Shown here one piece after another: positions 27,301-35,071 of a stretch of DNA of 64,000 nucleotides. Numbering within the stretch: the first letter of the stretch is position 1; each line of letters begins with the position of its first letter. Under the pieces are notes generated by a model, which made no database searches, had not been told where the DNA came from, and saw only the letters and a program-made list of their open reading frames with translations. The DNA lies in contig NZ_JANIFJ010000004.1 of assembly GCF_024519155.1 (NCBI RefSeq), forward strand, positions 248,001 to 312,000. The letters run 5' to 3'. The stretch is from Mangrovibrevibacter kandeliae. Its GTDB lineage: Bacteria > Pseudomonadota > Alphaproteobacteria > Rhizobiales > Rhizobiaceae. The position numbers and the translations under genes are program-made.

Positions 27301-28022
27301 GCGAGCGCCTGGACGCGTTTCGCAAGGCGCGGCTGGCCGAGCATGACGATCTCACCATGACCGGGCTCTACAACGTGCTCGAACGGGTGCGCGAGCTGGA
27401 GGGGGGGGCGCCGGTCGAGCCGCTGACGGACAAGGAGCGCTCGATCTACGAGCGCGGCCTCGTCGGCATCCTGAAGGAGATCCACGACGAGATCGACCGC
27501 CTGACCTTCACCGCCTATGGCTGGGACGACCTCGCCCCCCGCCTCGTCGGCAAGCCCGGCGCGACGACGCCTTCGCCGCACAAGAGCGAGGACCAGGAGG
27601 CGGCCGAGGAGGAGCTGCTGACCCGCCTCGTCGCGCTGAACCAGGAGCGCGCGGCGGAGGAGGCGCGCGGCCTCGTCCGCTGGCTGCGGCCCGACTACCA
27701 GATCCCGAAACTCGGCCACAAGGTCGCGCGGCCCGAGGCGGCGACGCAGCTGGAGGTGGAGATCCCGCTCGCGGCGAGCGGCGAGGCGCTGCCGAAGCTG
27801 CCCGATGACGTCTTCGACCGCATCAAGGTGGTGCGGGCGCTGCTCGCCCGCGCCCCGTCGCCGATCCTGCCGAAGGACGTCGCCGCCGCCTTCGCCGGCC
27901 GGCAGACGGCCAAGAAACTGGAAGGCGTCGCCGCCGTCCTCGCCAATCTCGCCGAGCTCGGCCTCGCCCGCACCGGCGAAGGCCCCGACGGCGCCACCCG
28001 CTACTTCGCGCCGAGGGGATGA
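24390..28022 (+). CDS. Single-chain restriction-modification enzyme, MmeI-like (type IIG/IIL)
   Basis: 1210 residues combining nuclease, methyltransferase and recognition parts. Nuclease: D80-x9-E90-A-K92, the same D-x9-E-x-K spacing as MmeI. A helical spacer runs to about 420. Adenine methyltransferase: motif I DPACGTGNF at 429, motif IV NPPF at 593. The recognition region is about 725-950, followed by a C-terminal helical domain. Such proteins both methylate and cut their site. The recognition part is encoded by DNA far richer in AT than the rest. An Mrr-like nuclease gene follows after 12 nt, in one operon. Specificity cannot be predicted by eye. Confidence 0.9.
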   Translation: MDDRQRGEGTEAAVEAFIAMWSASGGAENANAQGFIRDLCDLLRVPRPDATRENEALNSYVFEKRVDHRVRGLSVANRIDCYKQGCFILEAKQSSTQSRRGVADPDQGELMPSQAAAVRGGTAKRGTAAWDKAMRSAYNQAVSYVGDLPAGHRPPPFVILVDVGHVIELYANFSGQGRNYTQFPDRQSFQIRMEDLRDPAVRARLAAVWTDPHALDPAKKSAEVTRDIAERLARIARSLEKRHDPKDVAEFLMRCLFTMFAEDVGLLPQDSFRDLLEKMKETPANFVPALESLWTVMDTGGYAPHLNATLKRFNGALFKTRTALPLEAEAIHEMWVAARRTWEDVEPAIFGTLLERALDRRERSKLGAHYTPRAYVERLVVPTIIEPLREDWRTVQAAAEVDRAAGRSDAALQRIRAFHHTLCTLRILDPACGTGNFLYVSLELMKRLEGEVLDALEGFGEEQARLAMEGETVSPRQFYGLELNPRAVPIADLVLWIGYLKWQIRTGGAASITEPVLHAYGTIRQQDAILAYDARELARDESGAPVTVWDGLTKKVSPVTGLDIPDESARRETFVYRNPRAAEWPQADFIVGNPPFIGGKDMRAELGDGYAEAAWKARPHMPGGADFVMHFWDQAAQYLREGWKPSGKGKPHFPRRFGFITTNSITQTFSRRIIERHLSAKAPLSLVYAVPDHPWLKASDKAAVRIAMTVGKRGDQEGVLAEVVREEGLNTDAPLVTLTERKGKVLTDLHLGVDLSKLRLLNSNEAIGLKGFELGTQALLISADRCNALIKSNHLILKYIFPYLNGNDLKNGRMNRYVIDTYPSGWEELNTSPELQNYLLTEVRHSRNPNTDAHVLERWWQFRRTGAAIREAVSELERFIATTRTAKHRYFTFLSSEARAESKIVIIAADAAAILTLLSARQHIAFANRLGGRQGVGNDPVYQHTDTFDPFPFPAFSDLPPALVAKLSELGERLDAFRKARLAEHDDLTMTGLYNVLERVRELEGGAPVEPLTDKERSIYERGLVGILKEIHDEIDRLTFTAYGWDDLAPRLVGKPGATTPSPHKSEDQEAAEEELLTRLVALNQERAAEEARGLVRWLRPDYQIPKLGHKVARPEAATQLEVEIPLAASGEALPKLPDDVFDRIKVVRALLARAPSPILPKDVAAAFAGRQTAKKLEGVAAVLANLAELGLARTGEGPDGATRYFAPRG
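26565..27235 (+). other. AT-rich segment coding the target-recognition domain of the restriction enzyme
   Basis: Base use drops sharply inside the gene: 26761-26820 has 17 G/C of 60 (28 %), against about 68 % on both sides. The reading frame stays intact and codes residues about 725-950, where the recognition domain lies in MmeI-like proteins. The simplest reading is acquisition of a foreign recognition domain by recombination. Confidence 0.75.
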
Positions 28023-28034
28023 GAAGAAAGCAGT

Positions 28035-28895
28035 ATGGCAACCAGAGGCGACGTTCCGAAACTGGGCCCGTGCATCGAGGCGACGGTCGAGACATTGAGG
28101 ATGCTCGGTGGCTCGGCCTCGAACGAGGAGATCCATGATAGCGTCGTCAAGCTTCTCGCCATTCCTGCCGACGTGGCCGAGGTACCGCATTCGAATGGTA
28201 GTATGACAGCTTTGGCCTACCGTCTGCATTGGGCCAGGACCTACCTCAAGAAGGTTCAAGCGGTGGACAACAGCCAGCGCGGAGTTTGGACGCTAACGAC
28301 CATCGGTCGAGCGATGTCGGCTGAAGAGATCGGGGACGTGGTACGCCGCGTACGCGTTGAGGACGCCGCACAGCGGAAGGCGCGGGCGAGCGTCTCCAAC
28401 GGCGATGTGGACGAAGGCGAAGGGGAAGGCGACGGTGCTGCCTGGTCCGAGCGGCTTCTCGCTGTCCTCAAAATCATGCGGCCCGACGCCTTCGAGCGTC
28501 TGTGCCAGCGCGTCCTGCGCGAGGCCGGCTTTGTCAAGGTTGAGGTCACCGGCAAGAGCGGCGACGGCGGCATCGACGGTATCGGCGTTCTGCGCGTCAA
28601 CCTCGTGTCGTTTCAGATCCTGTTCCAGTGCAAGCGCTGGCAAGGCTCGGTCGGCGCCTCGACGGTGCGCGACTTTCGCGGAGCGATGATCGGGCGGGCC
28701 GACAAGGGGCTGATCATCACCACCTCCACCTTCACGCCGGACGCCCGCCGCGAGGCGACACGCGACGGCGCGCCGGTGATCGACCTCGTTGACGGCGACG
28801 ACCTCTGCCAGCTGCTGAAGGACCTGAAGATCGGCGTCACCACCAAGCTGGTGGAGGAGATCGAGATCGACGAGGCCGTGTTCGCCGCGATCTGA
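28035..28895 (+). CDS. mrr: Mrr-like restriction endonuclease (type IV candidate)
   Basis: 286 residues. The N-terminal winged-helix region (G-S-A-S-N-E-E-I-H-D ... G-V-W-T-L-T-T-I-G) corresponds to the Mrr N-terminal domain. The C-terminal Mrr nuclease core shows G-D-G-G-I-D-G-I-G with Asp181 and Q198-C-K200, the D...Q-x-K form typical of Mrr. An acidic linker at about 118-134 joins them. Mrr proteins cut DNA carrying foreign methylation. It is co-transcribed with the restriction-modification gene. Confidence 0.9.
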   Translation: MATRGDVPKLGPCIEATVETLRMLGGSASNEEIHDSVVKLLAIPADVAEVPHSNGSMTALAYRLHWARTYLKKVQAVDNSQRGVWTLTTIGRAMSAEEIGDVVRRVRVEDAAQRKARASVSNGDVDEGEGEGDGAAWSERLLAVLKIMRPDAFERLCQRVLREAGFVKVEVTGKSGDGGIDGIGVLRVNLVSFQILFQCKRWQGSVGASTVRDFRGAMIGRADKGLIITTSTFTPDARREATRDGAPVIDLVDGDDLCQLLKDLKIGVTTKLVEEIEIDEAVFAAI

Positions 28896-29481
28896 GACAG
28901 CACGCCACCGGAGGCGGCCTGTCCGATCCGAGGCCGGCGCTCTCCAGATGTGCGCCGCCTCCGAACGTGCACCAAGCCTCCCTCTGCTTCGTCATCCTCG
29001 GCTCACCGGGCTGGAGATCCATGCCTCGGCACATCCCCTGCCGCCGCGGCGCGGGTCGCTGCCTGATCGAAGGGCCATTCCCGATGCGTCGCGGCCTGGA
29101 TTCCCGCGCTGGCGCGCGAGGATTGCGAAGGGGGCGAGGAGGACCGTCAGGGCCAAGGCGTCGCTCATCTTATCCCCGCCCTCTCGTACTTCGCCTATCC
29201 TCCGTTCACCGCCGGCCCCTGAACGGGCGCGATTGATCACCGGGATCTTTCGAGGGTCGGCGGGCGGTGGCCGTGCGGCGCTCCGTCCGGAGGGGCATTG
29301 CGCGGTCGGGACGGACCAGGCCTGCCCTCCGTTCTGCGGGGAGGGCGGACAACGTTGCAACGCCGGCTTCGGAGGTCGTTCTCCTCCCGGCGGCGATCCG
29401 AAGCCCGGGCCGCAAGGCTCGCGGCGAAGGCCGGGTGAAGCGCGGGACACGAGACCTCGCGCGCGTCTTGGAAAACGCCGC

Positions 29482-29543
29482 GCGGAACGCCGGAGGCGGA
29501 CCGAACATAATCAATGTCGGAGGGTCTGCCTCCGGCGTTCCGC
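29482..29543. repeat. Large inverted repeat, 20-bp arms, 22-nt loop
   Basis: Arms 29482-29501 (core GGAACGCCGGAGGCGGAC) and 29524-29543 are complementary with a single G-T. The loop is AT-richer. It could be an RNA hairpin, a terminator remnant or the trace of a mobile element. Confidence 0.75.
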
Positions 29544-29570
29544 CGCCCGTCACTCGGGCGGCCCCCGGGG

Positions 29571-29719
29571 CCCCGCCAGCGAGCCGCAAGGCGACGCTTA
29601 AGGGCGGGGCAAAGAACCGCCCCCGCCAGCGAGCCGTCAGGCGACGCTTAAGGGCGGGGCAGAGGATCCTCCCGCCAGCGAGCTGTCAGGCGAAGCCTAA
29701 GGGCGGGGCAGAGAACCAC
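29571..29719. repeat. Three tandem ~50-bp hairpin repeats (REP-like)
   Basis: Copies begin at 29571, 29621 and 29670. Each reads CCCGCCAGCGAGC...GGCGA...TTAAGGGCGGGG or close to it. In copy 2 CCCCGCC pairs with GGCGGGG, AGCG with CGCT and GCC with GGC around a GTCA loop, giving about 14 bp of imperfect stem. Copies differ by a few bases. The layout is like extragenic palindromic repeats, with no unique spacers as in CRISPR. Confidence 0.8.
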
Positions 29720-29944
29720 ACCTCGGCTCATCGAGCGCGAGAGCGCCGACGCATGTCCGGCGGTCCGCCTGTAGCCCGTGCCAGACGGACCGAGTTTTGC
29801 CTCAGGCGGTGACGCCGTGCCGCCGCCTCCTTGCGGCTCGCCTCGCTTGCGCAGAAACACAACCGGTTCCGCGTGATCCTGAAGGGCGCACGCTGCGCCA
29901 TCCGCATCCGCAGCATGGTCGCGCCTCGCCCGGCATGGCAGAGG

Positions 29945-30670
29945 TCAGACCTGTGCCATGCCGCCGTCGACCGGCAACTCGACGCCGGTGATGAAGCTCG
30001 CCTGATCGCTGGCGAGAAACAGCGCCGCCGCGGCGACTTCATCGGCACGCCCCATGCGGCCGAGCGGGATGAGCTTGGTCAGCGTCTCGCGAACCGCGCC
30101 GGACGCCGCCGCCATCATGGCGGTGTCGGTTGGCCCGGGTGCCACGACGTTGACGCGGATGTTGCGGGGCGCGAGTTCGTTGGCCCAGGTCCGCGCGAAC
30201 GAGCGCACGGCGGCCTTGGTCGCCCCGTAGACGCCATAGCCTTTGGTGCCGATCGCGTCGGCGATCGACCCCACCAGCACGATCGAGCTGCCATCCGGCA
30301 TCATCGCCGCGGCGGACTTGGCGGCAAACAGCAGCGCGCGCACGTTGAGGCCGAAGGTTCGGTCGAAATGCTCTTCGCTGATGTCGTCGAGGGTCGCGAA
30401 CTCGGAGATCCCGGCGTTGACGACGAGCACGTCCACCCGTCCCACCTCGCCGCGCACCGCCTCGAAGAAGGCCTCGAGCGCCGTCAGGTCGGACGCGTCG
30501 ACGCGTCGCGCCCGCAGCTCGCCGGTCCCGCGTTCGACCTCCCTCTCTTCGGCGCGACGACTGGTGGCGTAGACCGTGGCGCCTTCCGCCGCGAACTGCT
30601 CGGCGATGGCGCCACCGATGCCGCCATGGCCGCCGACCACGACGGCGATTTTTCCTGCAAGCCTGCTCAT
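29945..30670 (-). CDS. SDR-family NAD(P)-dependent oxidoreductase
   Basis: 241 residues of the classical short-chain dehydrogenase family: the cofactor loop G-G-H-G-G-I-G near residue 12, N-A-G at about 90, a catalytic Ser in V-L-V-G-S-I-A-D and Y-G-A-T-K (catalytic Tyr and Lys). It probably reduces or oxidises a carbonyl/alcohol in the cytosol; substrate unknown. It is divergent from an HxlR regulator that likely controls it through the dyad between them. Confidence 0.92.
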   Translation of the reverse strand: MSRLAGKIAVVVGGHGGIGGAIAEQFAAEGATVYATSRRAEEREVERGTGELRARRVDASDLTALEAFFEAVRGEVGRVDVLVVNAGISEFATLDDISEEHFDRTFGLNVRALLFAAKSAAAMMPDGSSIVLVGSIADAIGTKGYGVYGATKAAVRSFARTWANELAPRNIRVNVVAPGPTDTAMMAAASGAVRETLTKLIPLGRMGRADEVAAAALFLASDQASFITGVELPVDGGMAQV

Positions 30671-30699
30671 ACGTCCTCACATCGCTGGTGATGACGTGC

Positions 30700-30718
30700 A
30701 GATATATTCTCTATATCT
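30700..30718. promoter_or_regulatory. AGATATA-5-TATATCT dyad, candidate HxlR operator
   Basis: Perfect 7-bp arms around TTCTC, AT-rich, between the divergent SDR and HxlR genes (30 nt from the SDR start, 48 nt from the HxlR start). HxlR-type regulators typically bind such dyads beside their own gene. Confidence 0.6.
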
Positions 30719-30729
30719 AAGCGCAAGAA

Positions 30730-30745
30730 CGCACCTGTCGGTGCG
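30730..30745. promoter_or_regulatory. CGCACC-tgtc-GGTGCG hairpin/dyad before the HxlR gene
   Basis: A perfect 6-4-6 inverted repeat 21 nt before the HxlR start codon. It may be a second operator half or a leader hairpin. Confidence 0.45.
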
Positions 30746-30766
30746 TAGATAGCGAGGCGTATATCG

Positions 30767-31159
30767 ATGTCCGACGACGTGCTCGAACTGCCGCTCGATG
30801 TTACTGCCACGCGGCCCATCCTCGAACAGATCGCCAACAAGTGGACGGTGCTGATCCTGAGCGTGCTCTGCACGGAACCGGCGCGGTTCAACGACCTCAA
30901 GCGCCGCCTCGACGGCATCACCCACAAGGCGTTGTCCGAGGCGTTGAAGCGTCTGGAGCGCAGCGGCCTGATCAGCCGCAAGATCTTGCCGACGCAGCCG
31001 ATCGGGGTCGAGTACACGATCACCGATCTCGGCTGCTCGCTCCGCGAACCCTTCGCTGCTCTGTACAACTGGTCACTCGCCAATGGCCCTACGTTGGAGA
31101 AGGCCCAGCATGCCTATGACGCATCGCGGAAGAACGGAGGGTCCGGAAAGGCGATCTAG
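30767..31159 (+). CDS. HxlR-family winged-helix transcriptional regulator
   Basis: 130 residues with the HxlR core: P-I-L-E-Q-I-A-N-K-W-T-V-L-I-L, R-F-N-D-L-K-R-R-L-D-G-I-T-H-K-A-L-S-E-A-L-K-R-L-E-R-S-G-L and the wing V-E-Y-T-I-T-D-L-G. One Cys follows the first helix (V-L-C-T-E-P), the position where some members sense reactive aldehydes or oxidants. Probable local regulator of the divergent SDR gene. AGCGAGG precedes the ATG. Confidence 0.92.
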   Translation: MSDDVLELPLDVTATRPILEQIANKWTVLILSVLCTEPARFNDLKRRLDGITHKALSEALKRLERSGLISRKILPTQPIGVEYTITDLGCSLREPFAALYNWSLANGPTLEKAQHAYDASRKNGGSGKAI

Positions 31160-31307
31160 CCCGGAGGGCTTGCGGCCCCTTTCGCGGAGGTGCCGACGAT
31201 GTCTGCGGGAGAAATGTCGCCGCGATCTCGATCTGACGACACCAGGCACGGTCTGCCTTCGTGGTCAGCCGCCTTGAAGGCGGTGCAGAAAATCACGCGG
31301 CCGGCGC

Positions 31308-33371
31308 TCAGGCCGTGACGGGGCCGCCGCCTTCGCCGCGCCCGAGCCCGCCGAACTGGCGGATCGCGACGGGCACCAGGAGCACGACGCCGGCGAGCGT
31401 CGAATAGAGCTCCGGCGCGATCAGGAGGACGGCGGCGAGCGTCAGGAGCACGCGCTCCCAGGTCGCGGTGCGCGTCAGGAACCAGCCGGAGAGCGCCGCG
31501 CCGAGGCAGGCGATACCCGCCACGCAGCCGGCGAAGGCGAGGATGAAGCTCGTCCAGGTGAAGCAGTCGGTGACGAGCAGCAGCGAGGGCGAGAAGACGA
31601 AGACGAAGGGCACCAGCGCCTTGCCGAGCCCGAGCCGGAAGGCGGCGTTGCCGGTCTTGAACGGATCGGCCCCGGCCATGCCGGCCGCCGCATAGGCGGC
31701 GAGCGCCACCGGCGGCGTGATATCGGCGAGGACGCCGTAATAGAAGACGAAGAAGTGGGCCACGATCGGCTGCACGCCGAGCAGGCCGAGCGTCGGTGCG
31801 GCGATGGTCGCCATGATGATGTAGTTCGCCGTGGTCGGGATGCCGCAGCCCATCAGGATGCAGACGACGCCGGTCATGACGAGGGTGAAGAGCAGCGTCA
31901 TGGTCTGCGCGGCCATCAGCCAGGCGGGCACGATGGCGCTCGCCACGCTCGACATCTGCGCCGCGGTGGTGGTGACGATGTAGGAGATCTTGAAACCGAC
32001 GCCGGTCAGCGTCACGACGCCGACGATGATGCCGACGGTGGCCGCGGCCGCGCCGACCGCGAGGGCGTATTTGGCGCCGTCGCGCAGGCAGGCGACGATG
32101 TCGGCGACGCTCATGCGCTTCTTCGGGTTGAGGAGGCCGACCGCGATGCAGAGCGTGATGCCCCAGAAGGCGGCGAGATAGGGTGTGTAGCCGGCGAAGA
32201 GGACGCCGATCAGGGCGACCAGCGGGATCACCGTCGGCCAGTCGCGCCTGAAGGCCGCCTTGAGGTCCGGCATCTCGTCCGGCCGCAGGCCGCGCAGGCC
32301 GCTGCGCTTGGCCTCGAAATGCACCTGCAGGAGCACGCCGAAGAAGTGCATGAAGGCCGGCACCACGGCGGCGAGGATGATCGTCGTGTAGGGCAGGTTG
32401 AGGAACTCGATCATCAGGAAGGCCGCGGCCCCCATGATCGGCGGGGTGATCTGGCCGCCGGTCGAGGAGGCGGCCTCGACCGCGCCGGCGAACTCGCGGC
32501 GGTAGCCGAGGCGGATCATCGCCGGGATGGTGAGCGAGCCGACGGTCACGGTGTTGGCGACCGAGGAGCCGGAGATCATGCCGAACAGCGCCGAGCCGAA
32601 GATCGAGACCTTGGCCGGGCCGCCGGCGAAGCGCCCGGCGACGAAGGCGGCGCAGTCGAGGAAGAGCTGGCCGAGACCGATGCGGGTGGCGAAGACGCCG
32701 AACAGCACGAAGTGGAAGACGTAGGTGGCGACGACGCCGAGCGCGATGCCGTAGATGCCCTGCGAGGTCAGATAGAGGTGGTTGACGAGCTGCGCGACGG
32801 TCGCGCCCGGGTGGACGAGGATGCCCGGCATCGACGGTCCGTAGAGCGCGTAGAGCATGAACAGGACGGCGATCACCGGCAGCGGCCAGCCCACCGAGCG
32901 GCGCGTCGCCTCGAGCAGGATCAGCACCAGCGCGCCGCCGAGCCACACGTCGGCCGTGCTCGGATTGCCGACGCGGAAGGCGAGGTCGTCGAGCGGGATC
33001 AGCGGCACGTGCATGACGGCCGCGACCGCCAGCAGCGCGATCAGCCAGTCGTAGAGCGGCACGCCGAGCGGCGCCATGGCGCTCGACCGCTGCGCCGGCG
33101 CGTAGCCGCGTGCGGTCAGCGGGAAGACGAGGAAGATCAGCGCCAGCACCATCGAGAGGTGGATGCCGCGGTGCATGGTCTCGCGCAGCAGGCCGAAGCC
33201 GGCGGTGTAGTAGTGGAAGATCGACAGCGCCACGAGCAGCCCGCCGACCACCCAGGCCGCGGTCGGCAGCAGCGGACGGAAGCGGATCTCGGCGTCGAAG
33301 CGCTCCTCGAGCTCGCGCGCCTTGTCCTCGTCGAGCTCCATCGGCCCGATGCCGTCCGGCTGGGTGGTCAT
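31308..33371 (-). CDS. TRAP transporter fused permease (TAXI type, DctQM fusion)
   Basis: 687 residues with about 16-18 hydrophobic segments. The first quarter corresponds to a 4-helix small subunit. The remainder is the large subunit, with G-S-S-V-A-N-T-V-T-V-G, G-Q-I-T-P-P-I-M-G-A-A and I-T-P-P-V-A-L-A-A-Y-A-A-A-G motifs. Together with the TAXI binding protein upstream it forms a sodium- or proton-driven importer for organic acids or similar solutes. It ends convergently with the HxlR gene; the 148 nt between them show nothing clear. Confidence 0.93.
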   Translation of the reverse strand: MTTQPDGIGPMELDEDKARELEERFDAEIRFRPLLPTAAWVVGGLLVALSIFHYYTAGFGLLRETMHRGIHLSMVLALIFLVFPLTARGYAPAQRSSAMAPLGVPLYDWLIALLAVAAVMHVPLIPLDDLAFRVGNPSTADVWLGGALVLILLEATRRSVGWPLPVIAVLFMLYALYGPSMPGILVHPGATVAQLVNHLYLTSQGIYGIALGVVATYVFHFVLFGVFATRIGLGQLFLDCAAFVAGRFAGGPAKVSIFGSALFGMISGSSVANTVTVGSLTIPAMIRLGYRREFAGAVEAASSTGGQITPPIMGAAAFLMIEFLNLPYTTIILAAVVPAFMHFFGVLLQVHFEAKRSGLRGLRPDEMPDLKAAFRRDWPTVIPLVALIGVLFAGYTPYLAAFWGITLCIAVGLLNPKKRMSVADIVACLRDGAKYALAVGAAAATVGIIVGVVTLTGVGFKISYIVTTTAAQMSSVASAIVPAWLMAAQTMTLLFTLVMTGVVCILMGCGIPTTANYIIMATIAAPTLGLLGVQPIVAHFFVFYYGVLADITPPVALAAYAAAGMAGADPFKTGNAAFRLGLGKALVPFVFVFSPSLLLVTDCFTWTSFILAFAGCVAGIACLGAALSGWFLTRTATWERVLLTLAAVLLIAPELYSTLAGVVLLVPVAIRQFGGLGRGEGGGPVTA

Positions 33372-33408
33372 GTCCTTGCGCGTGTCCTGCTGCCGCGACG
33401 ATGGCCAA

Positions 33409-33439
33409 ACGACCCGGCGGCGCGGCGCCGCCGGGTCGT
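33409..33439 (-). other. 14-bp hairpin between TAXI binding-protein and permease genes
   Basis: Arms 33409-33422 and 33426-33439 (ACGACCCGGCGGCG and its complement) pair perfectly around CGG. It starts 23 nt after the binding-protein stop in the direction of transcription, with no T tract. Likely transcript-stabilising or attenuating. Confidence 0.7.
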
Positions 33440-33462
33440 CGATCGTGGTGAAGCGGGCGGCC

Positions 33463-34443
33463 TTACTTGAGGACGCCGGCTTCCTTGTAGAAGCGCTCTG
33501 CGCCCGGATGCAGCGGGATCCCGAGACTGGTGGTCGCGGTGTCGAGCTGGATCAGCTTGCCCTTGGCATGGCCGGCGTCGAGCGCGGCGCGGGTCGCCTC
33601 GTTCCACATCACCTTGGTGATGGCGTAGACGAGGTCGTCCGACTGCTTGGCGCTCGTCACCCACTGGGCGGCCACCGCGATGGTGTCGGTCGCGTCGACG
33701 CCCGGATAGGTGTTGGCGGGCACCGTGTCCTTCTTGAAGAAGCCGTAGTCCGTCAGGAGCTTGTCGGCTTCGGGCCCGGAGATCGGCACGAGCTTGATGG
33801 CGGTGGAGTTGGCGAGCTCGGAGATCGCGCCGGTCGGGTAGCCGCCGACGAAGAAGTAGGCGTCGAGCGCGCCGTCCTGCAGCCGCTCGCTGGCCGGTCC
33901 GGGCTTCATGTACTCCGCCTCGAGGTCGTCGTCCTTCAGGCCGTAGGCGCCGAGGACCAGCCGGGCGTCGACGATCGTGCCGGAGCCGGGCTCGTCGAGC
34001 GAGACGCGCTTGCCCTTGAGGTCGGCGACCGAGTTGATGTCGGCGTCCTTGCGGGCGACGAGGTGGATCGTCTCGGGATAGAGCGTCGTGATGAGGCGCA
34101 GGTCCTCGACCTTGCCCTTGTCCTGATAGAGACCCGTGCCGGTATAGGCCCAGTAGGCGACGTCGGACTGCGAGAAGCCCGATTCCATCTGGCCGGACTG
34201 GATGGCGCTGATGTTGGCGACCGAGCCGTTGGACGCGACGGCGGTGGCGACGAGTCCCGGCACGCCCTTGTCGCCGTTGCCGGAAATGGCGTTCGCGATC
34301 AGGCCGCCGATCGGATAGTAGGTGCCGGCCGTGCCGCCGGTGCCGATCCGGAAGAATTGCGGCGCCTGCGCCAGCGCTCCCGCAACCCCGAGCGTGAGAG
34401 CGCCGACGACGGCGCTCGCGAGCAGAACTTTGACCCGCTTCAT
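33463..34443 (-). CDS. TAXI-family TRAP transporter solute-binding protein
   Basis: 326 residues: a signal peptide to about residue 26 (A-L-A-Q-A), then the TAXI signature F-F-R-I-G-T-G-G-T-A-G-T-Y-Y-P-I-G-G, a central G-K-R-V-S-L-D-E-P-G-S-G and H-P-G-A-E-R-F-Y near the end. GGAGG lies 5 nt upstream of the ATG at 34443; the frame is open further upstream but has no ribosome site there. Ligand unknown. Confidence 0.93.
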   Translation of the reverse strand: MKRVKVLLASAVVGALTLGVAGALAQAPQFFRIGTGGTAGTYYPIGGLIANAISGNGDKGVPGLVATAVASNGSVANISAIQSGQMESGFSQSDVAYWAYTGTGLYQDKGKVEDLRLITTLYPETIHLVARKDADINSVADLKGKRVSLDEPGSGTIVDARLVLGAYGLKDDDLEAEYMKPGPASERLQDGALDAYFFVGGYPTGAISELANSTAIKLVPISGPEADKLLTDYGFFKKDTVPANTYPGVDATDTIAVAAQWVTSAKQSDDLVYAITKVMWNEATRAALDAGHAKGKLIQLDTATTSLGIPLHPGAERFYKEAGVLK

Positions 34444-34765
34444 CTGAACCTCCTGCAGACTGACAAGAGGACCACATTGCGCCGGTCGCGGCAGCGCTGT
34501 CCATTTCGCTGCGGCGAAATCCGGCCGGAAGATGGCATCGAGCCGGCGCGGGCGGTGCGTTTTCCCCATATCCCTGCGCGCAAAGCGCGCGGAGGGATCC
34601 CGTTGGTAAGTCTTGTTGCCTTCGAAAAGCCGAACCGTCGCCTTTACCGTGCGACCACCGCGATCCAAGGCGGCTGACTGATTCCATCGCGGAATACGGC
34701 TCGGTTTACAGCGTTTTAACCCTGCTCAGTGAAACTTTGAACGGTTCGAGTTTGGAGATTCGGTC
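34444..34765. promoter_or_regulatory. Divergent promoter region of the TAXI operon
   Basis: No gene is supported in these 322 bases. A hairpin TCCCTGCGCGC-aaa-GCGCGC-gg-AGGGA lies at 34571-34597. A TTTACA hexamer with AT-rich DNA (about 34710-34745) precedes the small rightward gene, but a convincing -10 was not found. Confidence 0.35.
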
Positions 34766-35053
34766 GTGAGGGCAATTCATCTGGACGAGCAGTTGCGCAT
34801 CCGCTTTCCTGGGCAGGATCCGTCCTTCGCCGCAGGTGTGGAGATCGGTATGCTGGCCACCTTGATGAGCCAGAAGCCGCGGGAGTTCTCCCGTCAGATC
34901 AGTGCGGTCAACGTCGATCAGGCGCGTATCGTCGGGCGCAAGCTGGGCTACGCCATCGCCGAGATGGAAGAGGCCTCGCCGGGCGAGATGCGGGTGACCT
35001 TCCGCGACACCTCCATCGCCCCGAAGCTGAAGCTGATTCGCTGCACCGGCTGA
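34766..35053 (+). CDS. Small conserved-looking protein of unknown function
   Basis: 95 residues, start GTG with GGAG 9 nt upstream. No signal peptide or membrane helix. The sequence looks like a folded soluble protein: a mixed helix at G-V-E-I-G-M-L-A-T-L-M, then V-D-Q-A-R-I-V-G-R-K-L-G-Y-A-I and a final strand K-L-K-L-I-R-C. I do not recognise the family. It is alone on the plus strand between two leftward operons and converges with the ABC permease gene. Confidence 0.6.
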   Translation: MRAIHLDEQLRIRFPGQDPSFAAGVEIGMLATLMSQKPREFSRQISAVNVDQARIVGRKLGYAIAEMEEASPGEMRVTFRDTSIAPKLKLIRCTG

Positions 35054-35071
35054 TGCGGAGGCCGCGCGCGC

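Larger units (their letters stand above)
28896..29944. other. Gene-free repeat-bearing spacer right of the defence block
   Basis: About 1.05 kb between the Mrr gene and the SDR gene with no open frame that looks like a real protein. The open frames present read as low-complexity Arg/Ala/Pro and overlap on both strands. The stretch holds a 20-bp-arm inverted repeat (29482-29543) and three hairpin-forming repeats (29571-29719). No transposase, integrase or tRNA was seen. It may be a decayed insertion boundary. Confidence 0.6.

Noticed and set aside
29571-29719. Possible CRISPR array
   Set aside because: Only three units, the whole unit including the inter-stem part is repeated, there are no unique spacers, and no cas genes are nearby.
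28896-29812. Several overlapping open frames of 60-217 codons on both strands
   Set aside because: Their translations are Arg/Pro/Ala-rich without domain features, they overlap one another on both strands, and they run through the inverted repeats.
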